Assembly: GCF_026183675.1 (NCBI RefSeq)
Contig: NZ_JAPIVK010000012.1
Coordinates: 43,533 to 107,532 of the forward strand
Reading direction: 5' to 3'
Source: Microbulbifer halophilus
GTDB taxonomy: Bacteria > Pseudomonadota > Gammaproteobacteria > Pseudomonadales > Cellvibrionaceae
Length of the DNA: 64,000 nucleotides
This document shows, piece after piece, positions 25,909 to 34,998 of the stretch (positions are counted from its first letter, which is position 1; every line of letters starts with the position of its first letter). The notes beneath the pieces are model-generated. The model was not told the origin of the DNA. It searched no databases and was given only the letters and a program-made list of their open reading frames with translations. Both the position numbers and the translations under genes were made by a program.

Positions 25909-27399
25909 ATGAGTTTGTTGAACCTGAGCGGAATCGAAAAGCAATACCCGGGCGTCAAGGCGCTGGACGGCGTCGACTTCCAGTTGCGCGAAGGCGAGAT
26001 CCACGCGTTGCTGGGGGAAAACGGCGCGGGCAAATCCACCCTGGTCAAGGTGATGACCGGCGCGCTGGAGGGCGACGGCGGTTCCATGGCCTACCTGGAC
26101 AAGCCGCTCAAGCTGAAGAGCACGGCCCAGGCGCAGTCAGTCGGCATCAGCACCGTCTACCAGGAAGTGAACCTGCTGCCCAACCTCAGCGTGGCGCAGA
26201 ACCTCTACCTGGGGCGCGAGCCGAAAAAGTTCGGGCTGATCGACTGGAAGCGCATCTACAGACAATCCCGCGAAGTCCTGAAACGTTTCGCCCTAGATAT
26301 CGATGTCACCCAACCGCTGTCCAGCTACTCCGTGGCCATCCAGCAACTGGTGGCCATCGCCCGCGGCGTGGATATGTCGGCGAAAGTACTGGTGCTGGAC
26401 GAGCCCACCGCGAGCCTGGATGCCGGTGAGGTGGAGCAGTTGTTCGACGTCCTGCGCGAACTGAAATCCCAGGGTATCGGCATCGTCTTTATTACCCACT
26501 TCCTCGATCAGGTTTATGCGGTTAGCGATCGCATCACCGTGCTGCGCAATGGCGGCCTGGTGGGCGAGTTCGAAACCGCGGGCCTGCCGCGCGAGGAACT
26601 GGTGGGCCATATGCTGGGCAAGGAGCTGCAGGCCCAGGCGCACCGCGCCCCGGAACGGGACGACCGCGCCGCGGGTGAACCGCTGCTGGAACTGGACGAC
26701 GTCGCCGTGCGCGGTTCCCTGCAGCCGACTTCCCTGACCGTTAAACGCGGCGAGGCCGTGGGCCTGGCCGGCCTGCTGGGCTCCGGGCGCTCGGAAGTCT
26801 GCCGCGCGGTGTTCGGCGTGGATAAAAAATCCTCCGGCGCACTGACATTCTCCGGCCGCGAACGCAGCTTCCGCAAACCGGCCGAGGCCATCGAGGCCGG
26901 CCTGGCACTCTGCCCGGAGGACCGCAAGGCCAGTGGCATCGTCGGCCCGCTGTCCATCCGCGAAAACATCGCCCTGGCGGTACAGGCCCGCCGCGGCTGG
27001 TGGCGGCCCATGAGCCGCACCGAACAGCAGGAATTGGCAGAAAAGTTTATCGCGGAGCTGCAGATCGCCACCCCGGACGCGGACAAACCCATCGAACAGC
27101 TGAGCGGCGGCAACCAGCAGAAAGTCATCCTGGCCCGCTGGCTGGCCACCAATCCGGAACTGCTGGTGCTGGACGAACCCACCCGCGGCGTCGATATCGG
27201 CGCGCACGCGGAGATCCTGAAACTGATCAAGCAACTCTGCGGCGAAGGCATGTCCCTGCTGGTGACCTCATCCGAACTGGAAGAACTGGTGGCCTTCTCC
27301 GACCGCGTAGCGGTCATGCGCGACCGCAAGAAAGTGGCCGAGATCGAAGGCGAGGAAATCTCCGAAAACCGAATAATGCAAGCCATCGCCGAGGCCTGA
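25909..27399 (+). CDS. Sugar ABC transporter ATPase, double cassette
   Basis: The product has 496 residues from ATG at 25909, one base after the previous stop; a GTG at 25900 would overlap. The first cassette has Walker A GENGAGKST and Walker B VLVLDEPTAS with a degenerate signature (SSYSVAIQQ). The second has a degenerate Walker A (GLLGSGRSE), intact signature LSGGNQQK and Walker B LLVLDEPTRG. This asymmetry is standard for RbsA/AraG/YtfR proteins. Confidence 0.9.
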   Translation: MSLLNLSGIEKQYPGVKALDGVDFQLREGEIHALLGENGAGKSTLVKVMTGALEGDGGSMAYLDKPLKLKSTAQAQSVGISTVYQEVNLLPNLSVAQNLYLGREPKKFGLIDWKRIYRQSREVLKRFALDIDVTQPLSSYSVAIQQLVAIARGVDMSAKVLVLDEPTASLDAGEVEQLFDVLRELKSQGIGIVFITHFLDQVYAVSDRITVLRNGGLVGEFETAGLPREELVGHMLGKELQAQAHRAPERDDRAAGEPLLELDDVAVRGSLQPTSLTVKRGEAVGLAGLLGSGRSEVCRAVFGVDKKSSGALTFSGRERSFRKPAEAIEAGLALCPEDRKASGIVGPLSIRENIALAVQARRGWWRPMSRTEQQELAEKFIAELQIATPDADKPIEQLSGGNQQKVILARWLATNPELLVLDEPTRGVDIGAHAEILKLIKQLCGEGMSLLVTSSELEELVAFSDRVAVMRDRKKVAEIEGEEISENRIMQAIAEA

Positions 27400-27610
27400 C
27401 CCCTGGGTGCGCGGAGCTCCAGCTCCGCAAGCGGCCGGCGGCCGCTCCCTGGATACCGGCCTCCGCCGGTATGACGAGTCGCATTGTAGGAGCCTCGTCA
27501 TTCCGGCGCAGGCCGGAATCCAGAGAAGGGCCACGGAGCTAAAAACCGGCACAAACAAAAAACAGATCAACCAAAACAAAAGCGAAACCAAATAAAAAAA
27601 GAGGCGAGAT
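27400..27610. repeat. Cluster of REP-like hairpins within the ABC operon
   Basis: GCGGAGCTCCAGCTCCGC, AGCGGCCGGCGGCCGCT, ATACCGGCCTCCGCCGGTAT and GTCATTCCGGCGCAGGCCGG are consecutive inverted repeats. There is no open frame. They separate the ATPase from the permease genes and may set their relative expression. Confidence 0.65.
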
Positions 27611-28702
27611 GTGAACAACCTACCACCCGCTGCCGCCAAAGAGCAGCCAGTTTCGCCGGCCGGGCCGCGCGGCCTATTGCCGCCGCTGAACGGCCGCTAC
27701 CTCTGGCCACTGCTGGGCCTGGTCCTGCTGCTGGCCATCAACCTGGTGCTGTCACCGGAATTCTTCCAGGTAAAACTCGTCGACGGCCGGCTCTACGGCA
27801 GCCTGATCGATGTGCTTAACCGCAGCGCCCCGGTGGCCCTGCTGGCCATCGGCATGACGCTTGTGATTGCCACCGGCGGTATCGACCTGTCCGTGGGCGC
27901 CACCATGGCCATCGCCGGCGCCGTCTGTGCCAATATGCTGGTCGGCGGCGTGGACAGTATTTTCCTGGTCGTCGCCGGCGGCATGGCCATCGGCATCCTG
28001 ATCGGCGCCGTCAACGGCAGCCTGGTGAGCTTCCTCGGTATCCAGCCCATCGTCGCCACCCTGATACTGATGGTAGCGGGTCGCGGTATCGCCCAGTTGA
28101 TCAACGCGGGCCAGATCGTCACCTTCCAGAACGAAGCCTTTACCTTTATCGGCACCGGCTCCGTATTCGGTGTGCCTTTCCCGATCCTGCTGGTGCTGAT
28201 GGTGTTCGCCGCCATCCAGCTTCTGATGCGCAAAACCGCACTGGGCCTGTTTGTGGAATCCGTTGGCTGCAATGCCGGCGCCAGCCACTACCTGGGGGTC
28301 AATGCGCGCGCGGTAAAAATGATGGTCTACTGCATCGCCGGCCTCTGCGCAGCGCTGGCGGGTATGATCGCCGCGGCGGATATCCAGGGCTCCGATGCCA
28401 ATAACGCCGGCCTGTGGCTGGAGCTGGATGCCATTCTGGCAGTGGTGATCGGCGGCGCCTCGCTGATGGGTGGTCGCTTTTCGCTTGTGCTGTCGCTGGT
28501 GGGTGTGCTGATCATCCAGTGTCTCAGCACCACCATCATCATGAGCGGCGTGCCGCCGAAATATAACCTGGTGATCAAGTCGCTGGTGGTCGTTTTCGTA
28601 CTGCTACTGCAGAGCCCGCGCTTCCAGGCACAGATGGGGGCGCTGATTGCGCTGGCCAAGTCGAAAAGCAACAAATCCGTCGGGGAGAGGGCAGAGGCGT
28701 GA
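27611..28702 (+). CDS. Sugar ABC transporter permease 1
   Basis: The product has 363 residues with a GTG start after GAGGCGAG (the ATG one base earlier is followed at once by TGA). Eight to ten TM segments of the AraH/RbsC/YtfT type, with the family motif GMTLVIATGGIDLSVGA and a second LMGGRFS region. It forms the channel with the following permease. Confidence 0.87.
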   Translation: MNNLPPAAAKEQPVSPAGPRGLLPPLNGRYLWPLLGLVLLLAINLVLSPEFFQVKLVDGRLYGSLIDVLNRSAPVALLAIGMTLVIATGGIDLSVGATMAIAGAVCANMLVGGVDSIFLVVAGGMAIGILIGAVNGSLVSFLGIQPIVATLILMVAGRGIAQLINAGQIVTFQNEAFTFIGTGSVFGVPFPILLVLMVFAAIQLLMRKTALGLFVESVGCNAGASHYLGVNARAVKMMVYCIAGLCAALAGMIAAADIQGSDANNAGLWLELDAILAVVIGGASLMGGRFSLVLSLVGVLIIQCLSTTIIMSGVPPKYNLVIKSLVVVFVLLLQSPRFQAQMGALIALAKSKSNKSVGERAEA

Positions 28703-29670
28703 TGAATTCCAGATTTACTTCCCTGTATGTGACCGGCGGCCTGTTTATGCTGCTGTTCCTGATCGGCTCGCTGCAGTTCGATCACTTCGGCAGCACCCGC
28801 GTGCTGGCCAACCTGTTTACCGACAACGCCTTCCTGGCGATCACCGCCATCGGCATGACCTTCGTGATCATCTCCGGCGGTATCGACCTGTCCGTGGGCG
28901 CGGTGATCGCGCTGACCGGCGTCGCCTGTGGTGTACTGATCGGCGAGGCGGGCCTGCATCCGCTGGTGGTATTCCCGCTGGTGCTGATCGGCGGTGGCCT
29001 GTTCGGCGCCACCATGGGTGCATTGATTCACTATTACAAGTTGCAGCCGTTTATCGTCACCCTGGCCGGCATGTTCCTGGCCCGGGGCCTGGCGACCATC
29101 CTCAGCGACAAGTCGGTCCCCATCGATCATTCCTTTTACGACGCCGTGGCGGATTTCGGTACCTTCCTGCCCGGAGACGCCTGGGTAGGGGCTTCCACCC
29201 TGATCCTGGCGCTGGTGGTGGCGGGCGCGGTTGTGCTGGCCCACTACAGCCGCCTGGGTGGCTATATCTACGCGCTCGGCGGCAATGCCCAATCCGCCCG
29301 GCTGATGGGGGTACCGGTGGCGCGCACGACCATTTCGATCTATGCCATCAGCGGATTCCTGTCCGCGCTGGCGGGAATTGTCTACTCGTTTTATACCTTC
29401 TCCGGCTATTCACTGGCGGCCGTTGGCATGGAACTGGATGCCATTGCGGCGGTGGTCATCGGTGGCACCCTGCTGACCGGCGGCTCCGGTTATGTCATCG
29501 GTACCCTGATCGGCGTTTTGATCATGGGCATTATCCAGACCTATATTTCATTTGACGGCACCCTCAACAGCTGGTGGACAAAAATTGTTATCGGCCTGCT
29601 GCTGTTCGCATTTATCGCCATGCAGCGACTGCTTACAGCGCGAGGCAACAGGGGAATGGCGCATGCTTGA
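28702..29670 (+). CDS. Sugar ABC transporter permease 2
   Basis: The product has 322 residues. The start codon overlaps the preceding stop (TGATG), so translation is coupled. GMTFVIISGGIDLSVGAVIALTG is the same conserved loop as in permease 1. Two distinct permeases with one double ATPase is the YtfQRT-YjfF arrangement. Confidence 0.87.
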   Translation: MNSRFTSLYVTGGLFMLLFLIGSLQFDHFGSTRVLANLFTDNAFLAITAIGMTFVIISGGIDLSVGAVIALTGVACGVLIGEAGLHPLVVFPLVLIGGGLFGATMGALIHYYKLQPFIVTLAGMFLARGLATILSDKSVPIDHSFYDAVADFGTFLPGDAWVGASTLILALVVAGAVVLAHYSRLGGYIYALGGNAQSARLMGVPVARTTISIYAISGFLSALAGIVYSFYTFSGYSLAAVGMELDAIAAVVIGGTLLTGGSGYVIGTLIGVLIMGIIQTYISFDGTLNSWWTKIVIGLLLFAFIAMQRLLTARGNRGMAHA

Positions 29671-30586
29671 TGTACAGCTCATCGATATCATTGATGTAGA
29701 AAATACCCTCGGCGAAGGGGTGCAGTGGAACCACCGGGACAACAGTGTCTGGTGGACCGATATCCAGGAGTGCAAACTCTACCGGCTGCAGTGGCCGAGC
29801 CGCGAGCTGGAAGTGTTCGAAACCCCGGAGCGTCTCTGCGCCTTCGCTTTTACCGACCGCGAAAACTGCATCGTCGCCGCGTTCGAAAGCGGTTTCGTTC
29901 TCTACGATTATCGGCAGGGTGAAGTGCTGTGGCAGAAAACCCTGCTGCCGGAGAATTCCGGTATGCGCTTTAACGACGGCCGCATCGACCGGCAGGGCCG
30001 CTTCTGGGCCGGCACCATGGTGGAAGATGGCTCTGATCGCGCCGACGCCGGTCTCTTCCGCCTGGACACCGGTGGCGGTGTGACGCAGATGGCGAGCGAT
30101 ATCCGGATTTCCAATGGCTGTGCATGGGATCCCCGGGGCGAACACTTCTACTTTGCCGACACGCCCAGAAGAAAACTGTACCGCTACGACTTCGATGCAA
30201 AGACCGGTGATATCAGCAACCGCCAACTGTTCAACCGCACCCTGATGCACCGCTATCCGGACGGCGCTACCGTAGACGCCGATGGCCACCTCTGGTCCGC
30301 CCAGTGGCAGGGTGCGCGGGTGGTTCGCTACGACGCGAACGGGCGCACCGCCGGTGCCGTGACACTACCGGTCAGCCAGACCACCTGCGTCGCCTTCGGC
30401 GGCGAGAATATGGACCTGCTGTTCGTGACCTCCGCGCGCGAATCCCTGAGCGAATGGACCCTCGACCGCGAACGCTGTGCCGGCGGCCTGTTCGTACTGC
30501 AGACGCCGTTCAGGGGGGTACAGGACCCGGTGTTCGATAGCAGCGCGTTGCTGGAATCATCCCGGAACATCAAACAGACCGCGTAA
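29663..30586 (+). CDS. SMP-30/gluconolactonase-family pentonolactonase
   Basis: The product has 307 residues from MLDVQLIDIID, starting 8 bases inside the permease gene with GGGGA upstream. Six-bladed propeller of the SMP-30/LRE group: metal ligands Glu in NTLGEGVQW, Asn in MRFNDGRIDRQGRFWAGTM, Asn in RISNGCAWD and Asp in YPDGATVDADGHLWSA. It hydrolyses L-arabinono-lactone (or the xylose equivalent) to the acid. Confidence 0.87.
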   Translation: MLDVQLIDIIDVENTLGEGVQWNHRDNSVWWTDIQECKLYRLQWPSRELEVFETPERLCAFAFTDRENCIVAAFESGFVLYDYRQGEVLWQKTLLPENSGMRFNDGRIDRQGRFWAGTMVEDGSDRADAGLFRLDTGGGVTQMASDIRISNGCAWDPRGEHFYFADTPRRKLYRYDFDAKTGDISNRQLFNRTLMHRYPDGATVDADGHLWSAQWQGARVVRYDANGRTAGAVTLPVSQTTCVAFGGENMDLLFVTSARESLSEWTLDRERCAGGLFVLQTPFRGVQDPVFDSSALLESSRNIKQTA

Positions 30587-30591
30587 CCCTC

Positions 30592-30731
30592 TTGTAGGAG
30601 CCTGCTTGCAGGCGAATGGCCGTTGAGCCCCATTCCTGTTCGCCTGCAAGCAGGCTCCTACGATGTACCGTAGGGTGCGCCGCGCGCACCGCCCCGCTCT
30701 GGGGTTCCCGGTGCGCACGGCGCACCCTACG
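30592..30731. repeat. Two REP-type inverted repeats after the lactonase gene
   Basis: First pair: GTAGGAGCCTGCTTGCAGGCGA at 30594 and its complement ending near 30660. Second pair: GTAGGGTGCGCCGCGCGCACC at about 30670 and GTGCGCACGGCGCACCCTAC ending 30730. They separate convergent genes and can serve as bidirectional terminators. Confidence 0.75.
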
Positions 30732-30734
30732 CGT

Positions 30735-32774
30735 TCACTGAAGATTCAATTCGTAAACCGCTTCGCCGTTCTCGTTCACCTCCAGGAAAATCGCCTCCGG
30801 CGCCTGGGTGGCCACGAAGTTGTCGGTCCGGTCGGTGTCGGGTGTGCGGAAAACGATCTCCAGGTCGGTGGCGCTTTCAATCGGCGCGAATGACCAGTTG
30901 CCGTCGGCGGTGGGGGTTACCGGGCTGTTTTCCTTGATGTAGTCCGCCAGCACCGTGCGGTTTTCGTCCGGGGACTCGATGACGATATGATCGCCGCCGG
31001 TGCCGGCAAACTTGCCGCCGCCGGCGCGGTAGTTGTTGGTGGCGACCAGGAATTCGTCGTCGTCCGCTACCGCGTTGCCCTGGTACTGCAGGTTTGCGAT
31101 GCGGTTGCCGTCGCTGATCTTCGCGCAGTCGCCGTCGTAGCGGGCCGGCTGGGTCACGTCTATCTGGTAAGTCACACCGTCGATCACATCGAAATTGTAG
31201 GTGGGGAAACCGCTGAAGTTCACCAGTTCCTGGCGTTCGGCGGAATCGATATCGATCTGGTGGAACTGGGAGGCGGAGCATTCCAGCCACTGGGTCAGTT
31301 CCGCGCCGTTCAGCTTCACCGCCATCAATGTGTTGGGGTAGAGGTAGAGGTCCGCGGCGTTCCTGACCTTGAGTTCGCCCTCGGGCACCACGGTAAAGCT
31401 GCTCTCGTCCGAGCAGATGCCGTCGCGGGTGCAGGCCTTGAAGGGCGCAGCGGCGGAGAGTACCGGCAGGTGCTGCAGGTTGACGTCCCCTTCAATCAGT
31501 TCTTCCACATAGGCTTTCTGCGCGTCGCTGATGATCTGTACCGAGGGATCGTCTTTTACGACGGCCAGGAAGCTGAAAATATCGTCGGTGGATTCGCCGA
31601 TGGGCTGGTTCATATAGTCGATGGTGGCCTGGTGATCGTCGGCCAGCATGGCTACCAGGTTCGCATCCGCCTCCACGGTGGGCGAGTCGTCGGTGACAAT
31701 GGCCGGGGTGGAGACGGCGCTGTCGGCGATGCGCCAGCTATCCGCGCCTGTGTCGTAGTCGAGGGCCAGGTCGATCACGCCCAGGTGGCTGCCCCAGTAG
31801 CCGGGCATGACCGCGGGCACGCCTCTGATGGTGCCGGCTTCGATATCCACTTCGGCAGTGTCGGCGAAGTTGTCGGAAGGGAACAGCAGGTGGCTGTGGC
31901 CGAACATGATGGCATCAATGCCCTCCACATCCGCCAGGTACCAGCTGCTGTTTTCCGGTTTGTCGGCTTCGGTGTAGGCGGTAGTGCTGATGCCGGAGTG
32001 GGGGATGGCGACGACGATATCCGCTCCCTGTTCCCGCATTTCCGGTACAAAGCGCTCCGCCATGGCCTTGATATCGCGGGCTTTTACCTTGCCTTCCAGG
32101 TTGCTCTTGTCCCACTGCATGATCTGCGGCGGCACGAAACCGATAAAGCCGATGGTGATATCCCGGGGATCGCCGTTGCGGTCCAGCAGGGTTTTATCGA
32201 TCAGCTGGTAGGGCTCGAAGTAGAGCTGGTCGTTGCTGTCATCCGCATCGCCATCGTCCTTGAAAATATTGGCGCTGATGTAGGGGAAGTTGGCGTCGTT
32301 GATACTTTCCGCCAGGTAATCCAGGCCGTAGTTGAATTCGTGGTTGCCGTAGTTGGCTACGTCGTAGTCCAGCTCGTTCATGGCCTTGTACACCGGGTGC
32401 ACCTGGTCGGCGGTAAGGCCTTCCGCCTGGCGCCAGTTGCCCATGGGGCTGCCCTGAATCAGGTCGCCGTTGTCCACCAGCACGCTGTTGTCCGGGTTTT
32501 CCAGCTCGGCGCGGGCATTTTTTATCAGGGTTGCGGTGCGCACCAGGCCCACCGCGGTATCGGGCGCGTCGCCGTAGTAGTTGTAGTCCATTACATTGGA
32601 ATGGATATCCGTGGTTTCCATCAGGCGCAGATCCACCTGGACGGTGCCATCGCTATTGTCGTTATTGCCCTGTGCGGGAGAAACGAATCGTTCGTTGTCG
32701 CCGCCGCTGCAGCCAGTGATCAGGGCAGTGCCGGTTATGGATATTGCGAGTAGTGTTCGAAAACAGGACGTCAT
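30735..32774 (-). CDS. cpdB: CpdB-like 2',3'-cyclic-nucleotide phosphodiesterase / 3'-nucleotidase, lipoprotein
   Basis: The product has 679 residues from MTSCFRTLLA, with AAGGA before the ATG. Lipobox LITGC. The metallophosphoesterase domain has METTDIHSNV, DNGDLIQG, NYGNHEFNYG, AIPHSGIS and MFGHSHLL. The C-terminal 5'-nucleotidase substrate domain carries NNYRAGGG and FAPIESATDL. It scavenges phosphate and nucleosides from RNA breakdown products in the periplasm or at the surface. A poly-Gly-free acidic linker follows the lipobox. Its neighbour at 32846 is a secreted OB-fold protein on the same strand. Confidence 0.88.
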   Translation of the reverse strand: MTSCFRTLLAISITGTALITGCSGGDNERFVSPAQGNNDNSDGTVQVDLRLMETTDIHSNVMDYNYYGDAPDTAVGLVRTATLIKNARAELENPDNSVLVDNGDLIQGSPMGNWRQAEGLTADQVHPVYKAMNELDYDVANYGNHEFNYGLDYLAESINDANFPYISANIFKDDGDADDSNDQLYFEPYQLIDKTLLDRNGDPRDITIGFIGFVPPQIMQWDKSNLEGKVKARDIKAMAERFVPEMREQGADIVVAIPHSGISTTAYTEADKPENSSWYLADVEGIDAIMFGHSHLLFPSDNFADTAEVDIEAGTIRGVPAVMPGYWGSHLGVIDLALDYDTGADSWRIADSAVSTPAIVTDDSPTVEADANLVAMLADDHQATIDYMNQPIGESTDDIFSFLAVVKDDPSVQIISDAQKAYVEELIEGDVNLQHLPVLSAAAPFKACTRDGICSDESSFTVVPEGELKVRNAADLYLYPNTLMAVKLNGAELTQWLECSASQFHQIDIDSAERQELVNFSGFPTYNFDVIDGVTYQIDVTQPARYDGDCAKISDGNRIANLQYQGNAVADDDEFLVATNNYRAGGGKFAGTGGDHIVIESPDENRTVLADYIKENSPVTPTADGNWSFAPIESATDLEIVFRTPDTDRTDNFVATQAPEAIFLEVNENGEAVYELNLQ

Positions 32775-32845
32775 TATTTTTCCTTCTTTCAATAGAAAAA
32801 GGACGGCGGCAGTGCCGTCGTCCGGGTGAAAAAGATTAAAAACAT

Positions 32846-34708
32846 TCAGGGGCAGTTGCCGATCTCGGTCAGGCTGCTGACCGACTCCAGGCTCGGGTAG
32901 TTCATATAGAGGTCGCGCACTCCCTCCACCTCGAGGGTTTCGCCCACTATGGAGGGGTTGTTGGCCGGGCTGAATTGGGCGCGTTGGCCGGATTCCAGCT
33001 TCACGTAGATGGTGGTGCCGCTGTTCAGGTCACCCAGTTCCAGGGCGTAGGGATCGTTGATTCCGCCGATCACTTCCCCCACTACCGTCAGCGCCGTGCC
33101 CTGATCACTGGCGTAAGCGGTGCCTACGGAAACCGCCCCGGTCGAACCGCAGGAGCCGCTGCCGCCACCGCCGCTGACCAGTTGCATGTCGGTAACGTAT
33201 TCGATGCTGGGCTGGCTCATGTAACTGTCGCGGGTACCGCTGACATTCAATGTCTCGCCGATCACCGCCGGATTGTTCTGGGGGCTGAACTCGGCGCGGT
33301 ACTGGCTTTCCAGTTTTACGTAAAGCGTGCTGCCACTGGCCGGGTCTTCAATTTCCAGGGCGTATTCGCCGTTGATGGCTTGGGTGATTTCCCCTTCCAC
33401 CGTGACCTGGGTGCCGTTGGAAAGGGCCAGCGCCTCGCTTACGGAGAGGGTTTCGCCACCACCCCCGCCACTGCCGGCGGGGCCGTCCGCCGCGCCGTAG
33501 GCGCCGTAATCGAAGGTGCTGGCATCCCAGGGGTTGTAGCCGTTGGAGGGGCTGCTCCAGGGCTGGCCGTTATCCGGATCGTCCTGTTCCACACTGGCCA
33601 TGGGATTGGGCGTGGCGGTACCCGCAGGGTGGGCGCTGCTGTCGAAATGGGTATAGCTTTCCGGCGTCGCCAGCCAGTCGATCAGGTTGAGGCTGAGCTG
33701 GGCGGCGTTGCCGGCGTCGGTCCAGCCGGGGTAGGTGCTTTTGCTATTGCCGTTGTCTTGGCGCTTGTACTTGGGGGAGGCGTCTTCGATGGGGCTGGAA
33801 TCGCCGATAAACGCCGCCTTGCCCGGGCCGGATTTGGCGATGGCCACATAGGGCCCCTCGTCGCTGCCGCCGAAGTAGAGACCGGAATCCACCGCGTGGG
33901 TCCAGGGGTCGGGATTGTCGCTGCCGGAGAAATACACCAGGCCCTTGGCCCGGTTCGGATCGGTGATGGCGAGCGTGGCGCCGCCGGCCATCAGTACCGG
34001 GCCCACGCCGTCGGTGAGCCCTTCCACCTGCGACGACGGTTCTATGCCGCTGACGCCGCTGTGCCAGTCGATGGCGTTGAAGCGAAAGCGGATACCGAAC
34101 TCCCCGGCCAACCAGCCGCTGGCGCTGCCGGGGTTGCGCAGGTCGCCGTAGCTGCCGCCGACATTGAACTGGAGCAGGGTGGAGCGGTTGTAGCCGTTGA
34201 ACACCTCGGTGCTGTCCCAGCTATTGAGGTTGCGGTCCGCGTTGTAGTGGTCGGCGATAAAGAAAATACCCTTGCCGTCCGCAACGAAGTCTTCGAGCGC
34301 CTGCTGTTCCACCTGGGTGAAGGGGCGGTTGCTCTCCGCCAGCACCAGTACGTCCGCGTGGCTGATGGCGGCGTGGGTGATCACCGCCTCGTTGGCATTG
34401 CTGTTGGCGGTGCCGGGGTTGGTGTAGTCGTCCACGAACTGGATGACACCGTCGCCGTTTTTGTCCAGGCCGCGGTACTCCTCCACCGTGTAGCCGGCGG
34501 CCACCAGGTCGTCGGCGAAATCGGAAAAGGCGCCGTCGATCACCCAGTCCGCATTGCCCTCGGTGCCGCCGTGGGAAACGTCGAAGAGCACCACCTTGCC
34601 GTTGTCGTTGGCGCCCGGTGTCAGGGCCGGTGCCGGGTAGTTCCATTCGTAGGGGGCGGCCTGGGCCAGGCCGCTGAGGAGCAGGGTTGTCAGCACTATT
34701 CTTTTCAT
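32846..34708 (-). CDS. Secreted protein with GATase-like N-domain and two OB-fold-like (DUF6359-type) repeats
   Basis: The product has 620 residues; signal peptide ends near AQA-AP. Residues about 20-370 resemble a class-I GATase/ThuA-like fold (GKVVLFDVSHGGTEG, ADVLVLAESNRPFT, GKGIFFIADHYNADRN). Two homologous repeats follow, about 428-515 and 530-618, with the shared pattern VTVEGEI...INGEYALEIEDP...LYVKLES..RAEFSP.NNP.VIGETL. This pattern is seen in OB-fold modules of secreted nucleases. A nucleic-acid or polysaccharide related role is possible; the enzyme activity is unknown. It is 71 bases upstream of cpdB and probably in the same transcript. Confidence 0.6.
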   Translation of the reverse strand: MKRIVLTTLLLSGLAQAAPYEWNYPAPALTPGANDNGKVVLFDVSHGGTEGNADWVIDGAFSDFADDLVAAGYTVEEYRGLDKNGDGVIQFVDDYTNPGTANSNANEAVITHAAISHADVLVLAESNRPFTQVEQQALEDFVADGKGIFFIADHYNADRNLNSWDSTEVFNGYNRSTLLQFNVGGSYGDLRNPGSASGWLAGEFGIRFRFNAIDWHSGVSGIEPSSQVEGLTDGVGPVLMAGGATLAITDPNRAKGLVYFSGSDNPDPWTHAVDSGLYFGGSDEGPYVAIAKSGPGKAAFIGDSSPIEDASPKYKRQDNGNSKSTYPGWTDAGNAAQLSLNLIDWLATPESYTHFDSSAHPAGTATPNPMASVEQDDPDNGQPWSSPSNGYNPWDASTFDYGAYGAADGPAGSGGGGGETLSVSEALALSNGTQVTVEGEITQAINGEYALEIEDPASGSTLYVKLESQYRAEFSPQNNPAVIGETLNVSGTRDSYMSQPSIEYVTDMQLVSGGGGSGSCGSTGAVSVGTAYASDQGTALTVVGEVIGGINDPYALELGDLNSGTTIYVKLESGQRAQFSPANNPSIVGETLEVEGVRDLYMNYPSLESVSSLTEIGNCP

Positions 34709-34998
34709 GGGGGCGTCCTTGTTCGGGATTGTAGCTGCAGCCGGAGGGTGACCGACGGAAAAGAAAATCTGGCTAAGAATTGGTGACGATTTCGTTAAAT
34801 TTTCCCGGCGAGAACAGCGGCCCGCTTGGCAGATCCCGTGATTCTATGGCCCAGAGGAGGTTTTTTGCGCCAGTTGGCGCCAAATAACCCGGGTTATGGC
34901 TGGATCTTCTGTCGCTAAACGCCTACTCTCTAATTGCATACAATAATACAAATAAGTGTATGCGCTCATTTTTCAAATAAATATAAAAGGAAAGAGCG
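34709..34998. other. Divergent promoter region, OB-fold gene / arabinanase
   Basis: 290 bases with no gene. GCGCCAGTTGGCGC (34867) is a palindrome. The TACAATA element (34935) and a nearby GTGTATGCG lie about 50 bases before the arabinanase start. Confidence 0.5.
34935..34949 (+). promoter_or_regulatory. TACAATA element (site D) upstream of endo-arabinanase
   Basis: TGCATACAATAATAC, 50 bases before the start codon. It shares CATACAATA with sites A-C. Confidence 0.5.

Noticed and set aside
30987..32753. 588-codon plus-strand frame opposite cpdB
   Set aside because: Low-complexity Val/Gly/His-rich translation without domains; the minus strand encodes a recognisable nucleotidase.
32975..34786. 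603-codon plus-strand frame opposite the OB-fold protein gene
   Set aside because: Ala/Gly/Val-rich shadow frame; the minus strand has the signal peptide and repeated modules.
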